A DNA stretch of 22,643 nt. Source: Suilimivivens sp045586385. GTDB lineage: Bacteria; Bacillota; Clostridia; Lachnospirales; Lachnospiraceae. Position numbers and translations under genes: made by a program. Location of the stretch: positions 1-22,643 of the forward strand of contig JAZNAE010000072.1 of NCBI GenBank assembly GCA_045586385.1, given 5' to 3'. Each line of letters starts with the position of its first letter. The stretch's first letter is position 1. The notes under the pieces were generated by a model. That model worked only from the letters and a program-made list of their open reading frames with translations, did no database searches and had not been told where the DNA came from. This document shows positions 13,311 through 21,113 of the stretch, one piece after another.

Positions 13311-14255
13311 ATGATGTACCATATAATTGTAAACCCGGCCTCCAAATCAGGACGGGGTGCGAAGATTTGGGCGCTGATAGAACCCAAATTAAAAGAAAAA
13401 AACATTTTATATAAAGTATATTTTTCCGCCAAGGCCGGACATGTCATTGAAATCATCCGCGACTTGTCTGTCTCTATGCTTTCTTCTGATGAAGATTTGC
13501 ATCTGATTGTTTTGGGCGGTGACGGCACCTTCAACGAAGCCCTGCAAGGAATTAGCGATTTTAGCCGGACACGCCTCGGCTATATCCCTACCGGCTCCAG
13601 TAATGATATGGCCCGGGATTTATATGACAGCAAAGACCCTCTCGTCATACTGGAACGTATTTTATCCTGCAAGGAACCTATGAAGATGGATATCGGCCGT
13701 GTCACTTTCGAAAATACAACGGATGAATTGTCCTCCCGCTATTTCGGGGTAAGCTGCGGCATTGGCTTTGATGCTGCCGTCTGCGAAGAGGCATTATCTT
13801 CTTCTTTTAAGAATACACTAAATAAACTGGGACTCGGCAAACTCACTTACCTTGGCATTGCACTAAAGCAATTGATTGCTGCCAGAAAGGTAACCTGTGA
13901 CATTTGTATTGATGATGAAAAAACAATTTCCTTACCCCGTTTTTTATTTGTAGCCGGTATGGTTCACCAATATGAAGGGGGCGGATTTAAAATGTGCCCC
14001 GGAGCAAATTGTCACGATGGCATCTTGGATGTATGTGTCCTTGGTAACACACCAAAGTGGTTGATACTAATTGCTCTTCCCTCTGCATTTGCCGGAAAGC
14101 ACTTTGTCTTTCCCGGCGTAGACCGTTATGCAGGAAGAAAACTGCAGATAAAAACATCAGTCCCGCTTTGGGTTCACACCGACGGTGAGGTTTCTGTCAA
14201 GGCTGACCAAGTTACCTTAACCTGTGAAAAAGAAAAATTACTTCTATTAATATAA
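13311..14255 (+). CDS. Diacylglycerol kinase catalytic-domain (YegS/DgkB-like) lipid kinase
   Basis: The 314-residue length is typical of bacterial DAGK_cat lipid kinases, which phosphorylate diacylglycerol or a related lipid with ATP at the inner membrane face. The fold marks are visible: HIIVNPASKSGRG (4-16), the nucleotide loop GGDGTFNE (69-76), PTGSSNDMAR (93-102) and GIGFDAAVCEEA (about 149-160), with a beta-sandwich C-terminus ending in WVHTDGEVS. ATG at 13311 (a second ATG follows directly) is preceded by GAGGA. A PAP2-type phosphatase gene follows 44 nt later on the same strand. Together they could convert lipid alcohol to lipid phosphate and back, but substrates are not known. Confidence 0.9.
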   Translation: MMYHIIVNPASKSGRGAKIWALIEPKLKEKNILYKVYFSAKAGHVIEIIRDLSVSMLSSDEDLHLIVLGGDGTFNEALQGISDFSRTRLGYIPTGSSNDMARDLYDSKDPLVILERILSCKEPMKMDIGRVTFENTTDELSSRYFGVSCGIGFDAAVCEEALSSSFKNTLNKLGLGKLTYLGIALKQLIAARKVTCDICIDDEKTISLPRFLFVAGMVHQYEGGGFKMCPGANCHDGILDVCVLGNTPKWLILIALPSAFAGKHFVFPGVDRYAGRKLQIKTSVPLWVHTDGEVSVKADQVTLTCEKEKLLLLI

Positions 14256-14299
14256 TTTTGTATCCGGCATCCGGACAGAATGCCGTATGAGGAGAATTC

Positions 14300-14974
14300 A
14301 TGAAAAAACTTTATGCAAAATATAAGCATGCGCGTGTGGCAATTGTATATATTGTCATATATCTTATCTGGTTTGCCATATTGGAAGCAAAAGTAACCCA
14401 TCCATCCACATTAATTTATATGAAGGCAGACGACCTGATTCCTTTTTGTGAGGTATTTGTAATTCCATACTTACTGTGGTTTGCTTACATTACGGCAGTT
14501 GTGGTTTATCTGCTCTTTCATCACAAACAGGATTACTATCGCACTTGTGCATTTTTGTTTACCGGGATGACAGTTTTCCTGATTATTTCCACACTTTGGC
14601 CTAACGGGCATCACTTACGCCCCCACATTATGCCACGGGAGAATATCTTTACCGCTTTGGTGTCCGGTTTATATAAAGCAGACACACCCACTAACTTATG
14701 GCCCAGTATTCATGTATTTAACTCTCTGGGTGCCCATATTGCCATAGTAAGAAACCATAAGCTTTGTAAAAACAAAGTGATCCATATCAGTTCCTTGACA
14801 CTTTGTATCTCCATCATTCTTTCCACGGTATTTATCAAACAGCATTCCCTGTTTGATGTAATTACAGGATTTATTATGGCAGCCATTTTATATCTTATTG
14901 TATATTCCTATGACATTGTCACCATCCTGCAGATGCGCAGATACATAAAACGCAGAAGTGTCCATCATGTATAG
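14300..14974 (+). CDS. PAP2-family membrane phosphatase
   Basis: This 224-residue integral membrane protein has about six hydrophobic segments (roughly 13-30, 51-72, 83-99, 136-151, 160-179, 184-204). PAP2 motifs are recognisable but altered. NGHHLRP (102-108) stands for motif 1. PSIHV (135-139) stands where PSGH is usual, so the Gly is replaced by Ile while the His is kept. KQHSLFDVITG (180-190) carries His 182 and Asp 186 of motif 3. This PS(I/M)H variant is seen in the inositolphosphotransferase-like branch of PAP2 proteins. It probably acts on a lipid phosphate or diphosphate, or transfers a phospho-group. ATG at 14300 lies behind GAGGAG. It is co-transcribed with the lipid kinase. Confidence 0.8.
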   Translation: MKKLYAKYKHARVAIVYIVIYLIWFAILEAKVTHPSTLIYMKADDLIPFCEVFVIPYLLWFAYITAVVVYLLFHHKQDYYRTCAFLFTGMTVFLIISTLWPNGHHLRPHIMPRENIFTALVSGLYKADTPTNLWPSIHVFNSLGAHIAIVRNHKLCKNKVIHISSLTLCISIILSTVFIKQHSLFDVITGFIMAAILYLIVYSYDIVTILQMRRYIKRRSVHHV

Positions 14975-14984
14975 AAACAGTAAA

Positions 14985-15018
14985 AGGGCGTTCCGAATCG
15001 GAAACGCCCTCATTTTTT
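14985..15018. terminator. Bidirectional terminator between PAP2 and GT2 genes
   Basis: The stem GGGCGTT/AACGCCC extended by CCG/CGG is followed by TCATTTTTT on the plus strand and TTTTAC on the minus strand. It lies between two convergent genes. Confidence 0.85.
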
Positions 15019-15022
15019 ATCA

Positions 15023-16048
15023 TTAATTAAAATTAAAAAATCTACGACATATCTTGTAGCCTTCTACGGAAATCTTTCTTCCACCCTTACCCGGCAAATT
15101 AGTACATTGTCCAAGCAGGCCGAATCTCAATTTTCTGTAAAGAAGCCAATCTTTTTTCTTCAAATACTCCCACAGTTCTTTTTTCTTTTCCAAGTTTTCT
15201 TCCGTCTCGGAACGTATCAAAAGAATGGAAGATACTGTAGTAATAATATCAAGGTAACTGAGCATATACTGCTCTAACTTTCTGCAAGGTGTAATGATAG
15301 ATTTATTTGCCACCATATAATCTATCATGATTTTATTTACCTTAATCTGCTGATCGATTCTGCCGATCATAATTTCTTCATTGACAGACTGATCTGCCCT
15401 ACCGATATAATAGCGATAGAAGTTCACGTCCAGATAATACATATTTTTCACATAAGGAAGCGGCTCATACACATACAGATTATCTACATAGAACGTATGC
15501 TCCGGAAGCTGTATGTTACATTCTCTAAGGAGTTTTGTCCTGAAAATAACGGAATGCATCAAAATGTAATGTCCCTTATAAAAATGACGGATATCATTCC
15601 ATGTAAACATTTCATCCTTCGGCAGAATGTGTCTGTACTGCATAACCTTGTGTCTGTTTTCCCCTACTTTCTCATACACAAAATTACTGATTAGCATATC
15701 TAAGACTTTTTCACCGCCGGTAAGACTTCTGAGCGTATCCAGTATCTGCATATACGCTTCTTCTTTCACCCAGTCATCACTATCCACCACTTTAAAATAG
15801 TATCCGGAGGCATTTGCAATTCCGGCATTTACTGCAGAACCGTGTCCACCGTTTTCCTTATGGATTGCTTTCACGATGGTAGGATATTTCTCTGCATACT
15901 TATCTGCAATTTCTGCCGTTGCATCGGATGAACCGTCATTTACAATAATAATTTCCACATCTTCGCCACCGGGCAAAAGAGACTCAATACACTTTTCCAT
16001 ATATGCGGCCGAATTATAACAAGGCACCGCAAAGGTTAATAATTTCAT
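15023..16048 (-). CDS. Family 2 glycosyltransferase
   Basis: The start is ATG at 16048, behind GGAG with a 7-nt gap, which begins the protein at MKLLTFAVPCYNSAAYM; a longer frame upstream has no ribosome site. The 341-residue product has a GT-A domain: first strand and nucleotide site (FAVPCYN, 6-12), IIIVNDGSSDAT (33-44), HKENGGHGSAVNAG (63-76) and the DxD metal site VVDSDDW (87-93). The C-terminal half has Y/R-rich helices and no obvious membrane segment. It transfers an activated sugar to an unknown acceptor, perhaps a surface glycan. It is the last gene of the DUF1653/nucleotidase/mutY run, 93 nt after mutY. Confidence 0.88.
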   Translation of the reverse strand: MKLLTFAVPCYNSAAYMEKCIESLLPGGEDVEIIIVNDGSSDATAEIADKYAEKYPTIVKAIHKENGGHGSAVNAGIANASGYYFKVVDSDDWVKEEAYMQILDTLRSLTGGEKVLDMLISNFVYEKVGENRHKVMQYRHILPKDEMFTWNDIRHFYKGHYILMHSVIFRTKLLRECNIQLPEHTFYVDNLYVYEPLPYVKNMYYLDVNFYRYYIGRADQSVNEEIMIGRIDQQIKVNKIMIDYMVANKSIITPCRKLEQYMLSYLDIITTVSSILLIRSETEENLEKKKELWEYLKKKDWLLYRKLRFGLLGQCTNLPGKGGRKISVEGYKICRRFFNFN

Positions 16049-16141
16049 ATCTTTTCTCCAATCTTTCGAATTCCCCAACAGTAATAATTTACTACGATAA
16101 CGAAAAACATACAAGAAAAAATTTTCTCATTTAAGTAATTC

Positions 16142-17218
16142 TTAAGATTGGGACTCCATGAAACATTTCCGATAATAAGCATATGCAGACGGAATGGGAT
16201 AAATCTCACTGACTTCATTTTGATCCACATATAAGTATTCCGGCTTTCCTCCGGCATCTGACAACTCATCCACTCTCACAGCATAACCTGTCATATGCCA
16301 CTCTTTATGCGTAAAAATATGTTTGTTGTCACCGATTGCTTTAATGTGAATCACTGAAAGTCCTGCTCCCTTTAACCATCTGAGAACTTCCTTTTCGCTG
16401 CATTTCCCCTCTATCCAGGGAAACTCATACATCCCCGCCAAAAGTCCTTTATCCGGTCTCTTCTGCAAAGCTACTTTATTTTTATCCCTGATAATAAGAA
16501 TTGTCTTTTCCTCAATGCTTCTTTTTTTCTTTGCTGATTTTATCGGGAACTGCATCTCACATCCATTCTTATGGGCAAGGCATATCTGCTCCCATGGACA
16601 AACATCACACTTCGGGGCACCGCCCGGCACACAAACCACAGCTCCCAGTTCCATAAGCGCCTGGTTAAAATCTCCGGCCCGCTCCTTTGGCATGCTTATA
16701 ACAAGCTCTTCTTCCACCTGCTTTTTGACAGCCTGCTGCATGATATCCCTATCATCCATACGGAGCCTTGAAAGCACACGGAGTACATTGCCATCTACTG
16801 CCGGCACTTTTCTTCCATAGGCAATAGATGCAACGGCACCTGCCGTATAACTGCCGATACCGGGAAGTTTTAACAATTCTTCGTAAGTATCCGGCATTTG
16901 TCCTCCGTATTTTTCCATGATAATCTTTGCTGCTTTATTCAAATTTCGGACCCTGTTGTAATAGCCCAGTCCTTCCCACAGCTTTAGCAAGGTTTCTTCC
17001 TCTGCCATGGCAAGCTGTTCTACCCCCGGCAGCACTTTTATAAACCTGTCATAATATGGCTTTACTGCCTCCACACGGGTCTGCTGGAGCATAATCTCCG
17101 ATACCCACACATGATACGGAGTCGGCTCTTCCCGCCATGGCAGGATTCTCCTTCTCTTATCATACCATTCAAGCAAAGGCTCCCCAAATTGTCCTTTAAC
17201 AATATTTCTATATTTCAT
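16142..17218 (-). CDS. mutY: A/G-specific adenine DNA glycosylase MutY
   Basis: It removes adenine mispaired with 8-oxoguanine, a base-excision repair step. The 358-residue length is normal. The N-terminal glycosylase domain has LPWREEPTPYHVWVSEIMLQ (26-45; Glu 41 is the catalytic acid), the helix-hairpin-helix LPGIGSYTAGAV (118-129) and Asp 142 in VDGNVLRVLSRL. The Fe-S loop cysteines are 196, 204, 207 and 213, with seven rather than six residues in the first gap, a spacing I associate with clostridial MutY. A C-terminal NUDIX-like domain recognises 8-oxoG (KTILIIRDKNKVALQKRP..GLLAGMYEFP). ATG at 17218 has only a weak GGGA site, 33 nt after the nucleotidase gene, so coupling to it is likely. 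Confidence 0.97.
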   Translation of the reverse strand: MKYRNIVKGQFGEPLLEWYDKRRRILPWREEPTPYHVWVSEIMLQQTRVEAVKPYYDRFIKVLPGVEQLAMAEEETLLKLWEGLGYYNRVRNLNKAAKIIMEKYGGQMPDTYEELLKLPGIGSYTAGAVASIAYGRKVPAVDGNVLRVLSRLRMDDRDIMQQAVKKQVEEELVISMPKERAGDFNQALMELGAVVCVPGGAPKCDVCPWEQICLAHKNGCEMQFPIKSAKKKRSIEEKTILIIRDKNKVALQKRPDKGLLAGMYEFPWIEGKCSEKEVLRWLKGAGLSVIHIKAIGDNKHIFTHKEWHMTGYAVRVDELSDAGGKPEYLYVDQNEVSEIYPIPSAYAYYRKCFMESQS

Positions 17219-17251
17219 TTCTCATTTCCCGATACATTGTTTTCTATTATC

Positions 17252-18184
17252 TTATGGGTCACGCACTTTCTTCTGTTCTTCACTCTGCCTGTAGGGCACT
17301 CTGGCTGACGGCACTACCTCCGCGGCTGCTTTGGTATGCACTGCCTGGTCATCAAAAAAGATATGGGCTCCAAAGGCCTTAAGTACATCCCTCTTGGTAA
17401 TCCCTCCGAGAAAGAAGGCTTCGTCTATTCTCACATTCCACGCACGGAGTGTTCTGATAACACGTTCGTGCGCAGGTGCACTTCTTGCCGTAACAAGTGC
17501 GGTTCTGATAGGTGCCTGTTCTGCCGGAAAATCCTTCTGTATATCGGAGAGTGTCTTTAAGAATTTTGCAAACGGTCCCGCCTCCAGTGGGTGATCTGCT
17601 AATTTTCTTTCATTTTCTTCAAAGGCCTCCAGTCCCATTTCCTGATAAATTCTTTCCGACTCATCTGAAAAAAGTACCGCGTCACCATCAAATGCAATTC
17701 TGATTTGAGCAATTTCCTCGCTCTCATCATATGTTTGAATGGAGTCACTGCAAATAATACCGGCTGCAATCCCTTGGTTGATTGCCGCCTGCACGTCCTC
17801 TTCATCTGCAGACAAATAAAGGTCTGTCTGAAAAGCCTGCAAATACGGAGCCAGTGATGCGCCACTCGCCAGTACTGCACGGGATATATTCAGTCCGTAA
17901 TGTGCAATGGAATGAAACACTCTAAGAGATGTATCCGGACTGTTGTGAGACATAATAATCACTTCCACCCTGCCTTCCTGCCCCGGCATTTCATTAATGG
18001 CAAGAAGTGCTTTTATCAACCGGAAACCATTGCCCGGTTTTAGAAGTTCCTTTTCATGCTCCACCTGATAACGGCAGTAAGCCTCCACTCCTTGTGACTT
18101 AAATATTTCATTTTCAACACTCAAATCAAACAGCGCCCTTGAAGATACGCCGATTACCAATCTGTTTTCCAAACAGTATGCCAT
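17252..18184 (-). CDS. 5'-nucleotidase (PF06189 type)
   Basis: This 310-residue cytoplasmic protein matches the family of human cytosolic 5'-nucleotidase IA as found in bacteria. The start MAYCLENRLVIGVSSRALFD is characteristic, followed by FRLIKALLAINE, VEVIIMSHNSPDTSLRVFHS, IAFDGDAVLFSDESERIY (HAD-like nucleotide site) and TALVTARSAPAHERVIRTLR. It hydrolyses nucleoside 5'-monophosphates; the preferred base is not predictable. FFLGGITKRDVLKAFGAHIF near the C-terminus is also conserved. ATG at 18184 lies behind AGGAGG with a 6-nt gap. It is located between the DUF1653 gene and mutY on one strand. Confidence 0.88.
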   Translation of the reverse strand: MAYCLENRLVIGVSSRALFDLSVENEIFKSQGVEAYCRYQVEHEKELLKPGNGFRLIKALLAINEMPGQEGRVEVIIMSHNSPDTSLRVFHSIAHYGLNISRAVLASGASLAPYLQAFQTDLYLSADEEDVQAAINQGIAAGIICSDSIQTYDESEEIAQIRIAFDGDAVLFSDESERIYQEMGLEAFEENERKLADHPLEAGPFAKFLKTLSDIQKDFPAEQAPIRTALVTARSAPAHERVIRTLRAWNVRIDEAFFLGGITKRDVLKAFGAHIFFDDQAVHTKAAAEVVPSARVPYRQSEEQKKVRDP

Positions 18185-18264
18185 AGTTACCTCCTATTCC
18201 GCAATTACGGTTTGCTCCTGTAATTTGAAAAGAAAGTCACGAAACGAAGGATATTTATGGATAT

Positions 18265-18822
18265 TTAACGCATTCTGTTACATTCAAATTTATCATATAA
18301 GAGGAGACATTTCTTAAGATCCTCATATCTTTGAGTGATTTCACCATCCTGTACTTCCACATCGATAGCAACCGCCATGGTGTTAATCATCTCATCCGTA
18401 ATCCGGTGCTGCAATGCCGCCAGAATATTTAGTCTTTCTTCATAGCTGTCTGCATCCAGAAACTCCATTACCAAGGGATCAATACCACTGCCCGTCTCTT
18501 CGTCCGCATATCCGCTTTCCGGCTCTATGCTCTTCTCAAGCTCCGGTTCCTCCGCCGGCACTGCCATCTCTCTTGCCGGTTTCGCTTCTTTATTTACCGG
18601 TTCAAACCGGTATTCCTGTGTTACACCCGGATATTTGCTTTTATCTACCTTTTCCATAAACATGGAAAGCGGTCTTGCATATACCTTAAATTCTCCGTAC
18701 ATAGCCTGATAAATCACAAGGCTCTCTCCCGTTTCGGAATGCTCTGCCAGTGTAACAATCTGGTAAAGGTTTCCCTTAAAATGTCTGTAAATCTGCTGTG
18801 GCATCGGAATCTTTTCCATCAT
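18265..18822 (-). CDS. DUF1653-domain protein
   Basis: This 185-residue protein starts MMEKIPMPQQIYRHFKGNLY; the N-terminal 65 residues form a DUF1653 domain (IYRHFKGNLYQIVTLAEHSE, YGEFKVYARPLSMF), a small beta-rich module of unknown role widespread in bacteria. An acidic, proline/glutamate-rich linker (about 78-115) joins it to a helical C-terminal region (DPLVMEFLDADSYEERLNIL...) that I do not recognise. ATG at 18822 lies behind AAAGGAGG, and a promoter (ATGACA-17-TATAAT) precedes it. It is the first gene of a probable operon with the nucleotidase, mutY and the GT2 gene. Confidence 0.75.
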   Translation of the reverse strand: MMEKIPMPQQIYRHFKGNLYQIVTLAEHSETGESLVIYQAMYGEFKVYARPLSMFMEKVDKSKYPGVTQEYRFEPVNKEAKPAREMAVPAEEPELEKSIEPESGYADEETGSGIDPLVMEFLDADSYEERLNILAALQHRITDEMINTMAVAIDVEVQDGEITQRYEDLKKCLLLYDKFECNRMR

Positions 18823-18853
18823 CTAAAACTGCCTCCTTTAACATACTGATACT

Positions 18854-18882
18854 ATTATAATATTTCTGCTTTCGCTTGTCAT
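18854..18882 (-). promoter_or_regulatory. Promoter of the DUF1653/nucleotidase/mutY operon
   Basis: -35 ATGACA (18877-18882), 17-bp spacer, -10 TATAAT (18854-18859) on the minus strand. Confidence 0.65.
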
Positions 18883-18900
18883 TTATCTTTCTGAAACTTA

Positions 18901-19275
18901 TTATAGAAAATTGTGGGAGAAATCACATTCTGCATCTGCAAACTTCACCTCACTGCAAGCCTTTGCGAGAAGTCTCCTCTCCTTCACACCCAGTCTTTCA
19001 ATTAATCCGTGGTGAATATTTACAGTATAACTTCTCACACCGTTCTCATCAATGATCCGTGTCATGGTAACACCACTGTTTCTGTATCCTTTCTCGGTAA
19101 GCAAAGCTTTCAGCTGCGTCAAATATTCACTTTCCAATTCATCATAGTACCGCTCCATGGCCTCTGTGGAATGACCACTCTGACTGACTACGGTTCCCGA
19201 TATGCAAAATGCAATTACAAGCACCAAAATCAATGAACAAATAATTGACAGCGGCAGATGTTTTAAGTTTCTCAT
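18901..19275 (-). CDS. Small single-pass membrane protein, unknown
   Basis: The 124-residue product has one membrane segment (about 9-32, LSIICSLILVLVIAFCISGTVV) near a short basic N-terminus, so the rest faces outside or is released. The outer part contains a helix (TEAMERYYDELESEYLTQLK) and a mixed domain with TRIIDENGVRSYTVNIHHG. I do not recognise a family. ATG at 19275 lies behind AGGAGG with an 8-nt gap, which supports translation. It lies alone between the unknown gene to the right and the DUF1653 operon to the left. Confidence 0.6.
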   Translation of the reverse strand: MRNLKHLPLSIICSLILVLVIAFCISGTVVSQSGHSTEAMERYYDELESEYLTQLKALLTEKGYRNSGVTMTRIIDENGVRSYTVNIHHGLIERLGVKERRLLAKACSEVKFADAECDFSHNFL

Positions 19276-19378
19276 AATAGTATCCTCCTGTTTTAGAAAA
19301 ACATGTTCGTTTCCGGCTTTCTTTTCTAAAAAAAGAATACTATACTTTGTGTCCTATAATACGGACTCTGAATAAAAT

Positions 19379-19425
19379 AAAAGCGCGTCACACAAACTCT
19401 GATAAGTTTGGTATAACACGCTTTT
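19379..19425 (-). terminator. Long hairpin terminator after the gene at 19446
   Basis: On the minus strand AAAAGCG...CAAACT pairs with AGTTTG...CGCTTTT around a TATCAG loop, with an interrupted stem of about 20 bp, followed by TATTTTATTC. Confidence 0.75.
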
Positions 19426-19445
19426 TACATCTTTGTTTCTGCCTC

Positions 19446-19799
19446 TTATGCCGTTATGTTCATATTATATGCTTCCAATGCCTTCTGCATCATAACATCC
19501 GCATTCTGCTCTCTTTCCTGATCCTGCTGCGCCGTTCCGTTCATCTCTTGTGCCGGCTTTATTAATCTGGATGCATTCATCTGTCCGATCTGATATTGCA
19601 TCTGCAAAACATCCATAAAGTTTGAGGTTTCACCGATCCGAAGGGGATTTTCATTAGCCACATCCTCTGCCATGGATGTAAAATCCGTTCCGGATGTAAG
19701 TAAATCCTCCTCAATACCGGAAACTTTTCCGAGACTACTTGCACTTACAGCGTTTGTATTATATATATACGGATTATATCCTACTGCACCTATACGCAT
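19446..19799 (-). CDS. Small unknown protein
   Basis: The 117-residue product starts MRIGAVGYNPYIYNTNAVSA, without signal peptide or membrane segment. It is rich in N, Q, M and S, with a likely helix (ETSNFMDVLQMQYQIGQMNA) and an acidic-polar C-terminal helix (QDQEREQNADVMMQKALEAY). The ATG at 19799 has a strong GGAGAGGAGG site, and a promoter and terminator bracket the gene, so it is probably real and expressed alone. The composition resembles small export-apparatus or flagella-associated proteins of clostridia, but I have no firm family. Confidence 0.55.
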   Translation of the reverse strand: MRIGAVGYNPYIYNTNAVSASSLGKVSGIEEDLLTSGTDFTSMAEDVANENPLRIGETSNFMDVLQMQYQIGQMNASRLIKPAQEMNGTAQQDQEREQNADVMMQKALEAYNMNITA

Positions 19800-19834
19800 A
19801 ACAGCCTCCTCTCCAACATCCGTCTTATACGATA

Positions 19835-19863
19835 ATTTTACTATATTTTCATTTTTCCGTCAA
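19835..19863 (-). promoter_or_regulatory. Promoter of the small unknown gene at 19446
   Basis: -35 TTGACG (19858-19863), 17-bp spacer, -10 TAAAAT (19835-19840) on the minus strand, about 35 bp before the start. Confidence 0.65.
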
Positions 19864-19877
19864 CAAAGAGCACCTTT

Positions 19878-20345
19878 TTAATTTCTGTCTCTTGTACATT
19901 TTTCCCATATCAAAAATCCCACGTAGCCTATGATTGCTCCAATACAATTCAGCAGAATGTCATCCACATCAAAAGCTCCGAACGCACTAAACAGCTGAAA
20001 GAACTCTATTCCGAGCACAAACAAAACGGAATTAAACAGCATCACAAAGAAATTTTTTCCATTCTTTAAAACATACGGAAGTAAAAAACCGAAGGGAATA
20101 AACACCACCACATTTCCCACAAGGTTCTCAAAGCTGTTCAGTTTATATGCGTAATCAATATACATCCGGATTGTTTTAAACAATGTAAAATTAGCTGTAT
20201 CCAGCCCTTTCAATATCACACCCTTTTCCCAACCCTGTGCAATATCTTTGAGCATATAAAAAGGATATTTAAAAATGATTAACCGGACGACGATTAATAA
20301 ATATAGGAAAAAAAACACATGCATCCATTTATGTGATTTTTTCAA
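19878..20345 (-). CDS. VanZ-like membrane protein
   Basis: The start chosen is TTG at 20345, behind GGAGG with a 10-nt gap; it overlaps the truA stop (TTGA), so translation is coupled. The upstream ATG in the same frame lies inside truA and has no site. The 155-residue protein has about four membrane segments and the VanZ signature: ENLVGNVVVFIPFGFLLP, then GIEFFQLFSAFGAFDVDDIL and NCIGAIIGYVGFLI. VanZ-domain proteins are common in Firmicutes membranes, and the first example gave low-level teicoplanin resistance; the role here is unknown. It is the last gene of the dehydrogenase-truA operon. Confidence 0.85.
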   Translation of the reverse strand: MKKSHKWMHVFFFLYLLIVVRLIIFKYPFYMLKDIAQGWEKGVILKGLDTANFTLFKTIRMYIDYAYKLNSFENLVGNVVVFIPFGFLLPYVLKNGKNFFVMLFNSVLFVLGIEFFQLFSAFGAFDVDDILLNCIGAIIGYVGFLIWEKCTRDRN

Positions 20346-21112
20346 GAATAACGAACCTCCATTAGCGTAAGCCCTTTTGCAGGTGCCAGTTCTCCGGCAC
20401 ATTCCCTGTTTTTGGAACTCAAAATTGCCGGCATCTCTTCAGGCTCCCTTTTATGCAGTCCCACTTCCAAAAGCGTTCCTGCCATGATGCGTACCATATG
20501 ATATAAAAATCCGTTCCCCGAAAACGTAAACCGGATTTCGTCCTTATCGTCCTTATCAAAACCGAATCCGGATGATACGCGTTCTATTCTAATACTGTCA
20601 ACGGTTCTCACCGTAGACTTTTTACTTCTTTTGTTTGATGTAAATGCTTTGAAATCATGCGTACCCTCCAAATAAGCAGCGGCACGTACCATAGCCTCCA
20701 CATCCAATTTTTCTTCTACCACGTGTACATATCTTCTCTCGAAGACATGCGGCACATTGGTATTTATTACACGATACCTATAGGTCTTTCCCTTTGCGTT
20801 TAATCTGCTGTGAAAACGCATTTCCACTTCTTTTACGGAAATCACTGCAATATCATCCGGCAGGTAAAAATTCATATACTCCATGATTTCTTCACAGCTT
20901 TTATCCGTGTCTATATGAAAATTGGCCACCTGCCCCATTGCATGTACTCCTGCATCGGTTCTTCCGGACCCCTGTACCTCTACTTTTACATCTGCCATCT
21001 TTGATAAAAGTGCTTCCAATTTTCCTTGAATGGTATTGTCCGTACTCTCCTGCTTCTGCCATCCCTGGTATCTGGTTCCTTCATACTGAAGCACCACCTT
21101 GAAATTTCGCAA
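20342..21112 (-). CDS. truA: tRNA pseudouridine(38-40) synthase TruA
   Basis: It isomerises uridines at positions 38-40 of the tRNA anticodon arm. The 256-residue product shows YEGTRYQGWQKQ (10-21), the catalytic loop GSGRTDAGVHAMGQVANF (48-65; Asp 53), FHSRLNAKGKTYRYRV and FLYHMVRIMAGTLLEVG near the end. The start is TTG at 21112, ten nt behind GGGAGG and one base after the stop of the dehydrogenase gene. The stop overlaps the VanZ-like start. Tight packing of all three genes indicates one transcript. Confidence 0.97.
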   Translation of the reverse strand: MRNFKVVLQYEGTRYQGWQKQESTDNTIQGKLEALLSKMADVKVEVQGSGRTDAGVHAMGQVANFHIDTDKSCEEIMEYMNFYLPDDIAVISVKEVEMRFHSRLNAKGKTYRYRVINTNVPHVFERRYVHVVEEKLDVEAMVRAAAYLEGTHDFKAFTSNKRSKKSTVRTVDSIRIERVSSGFGFDKDDKDEIRFTFSGNGFLYHMVRIMAGTLLEVGLHKREPEEMPAILSSKNRECAGELAPAKGLTLMEVRYS

Positions 21113-21113
21113 T

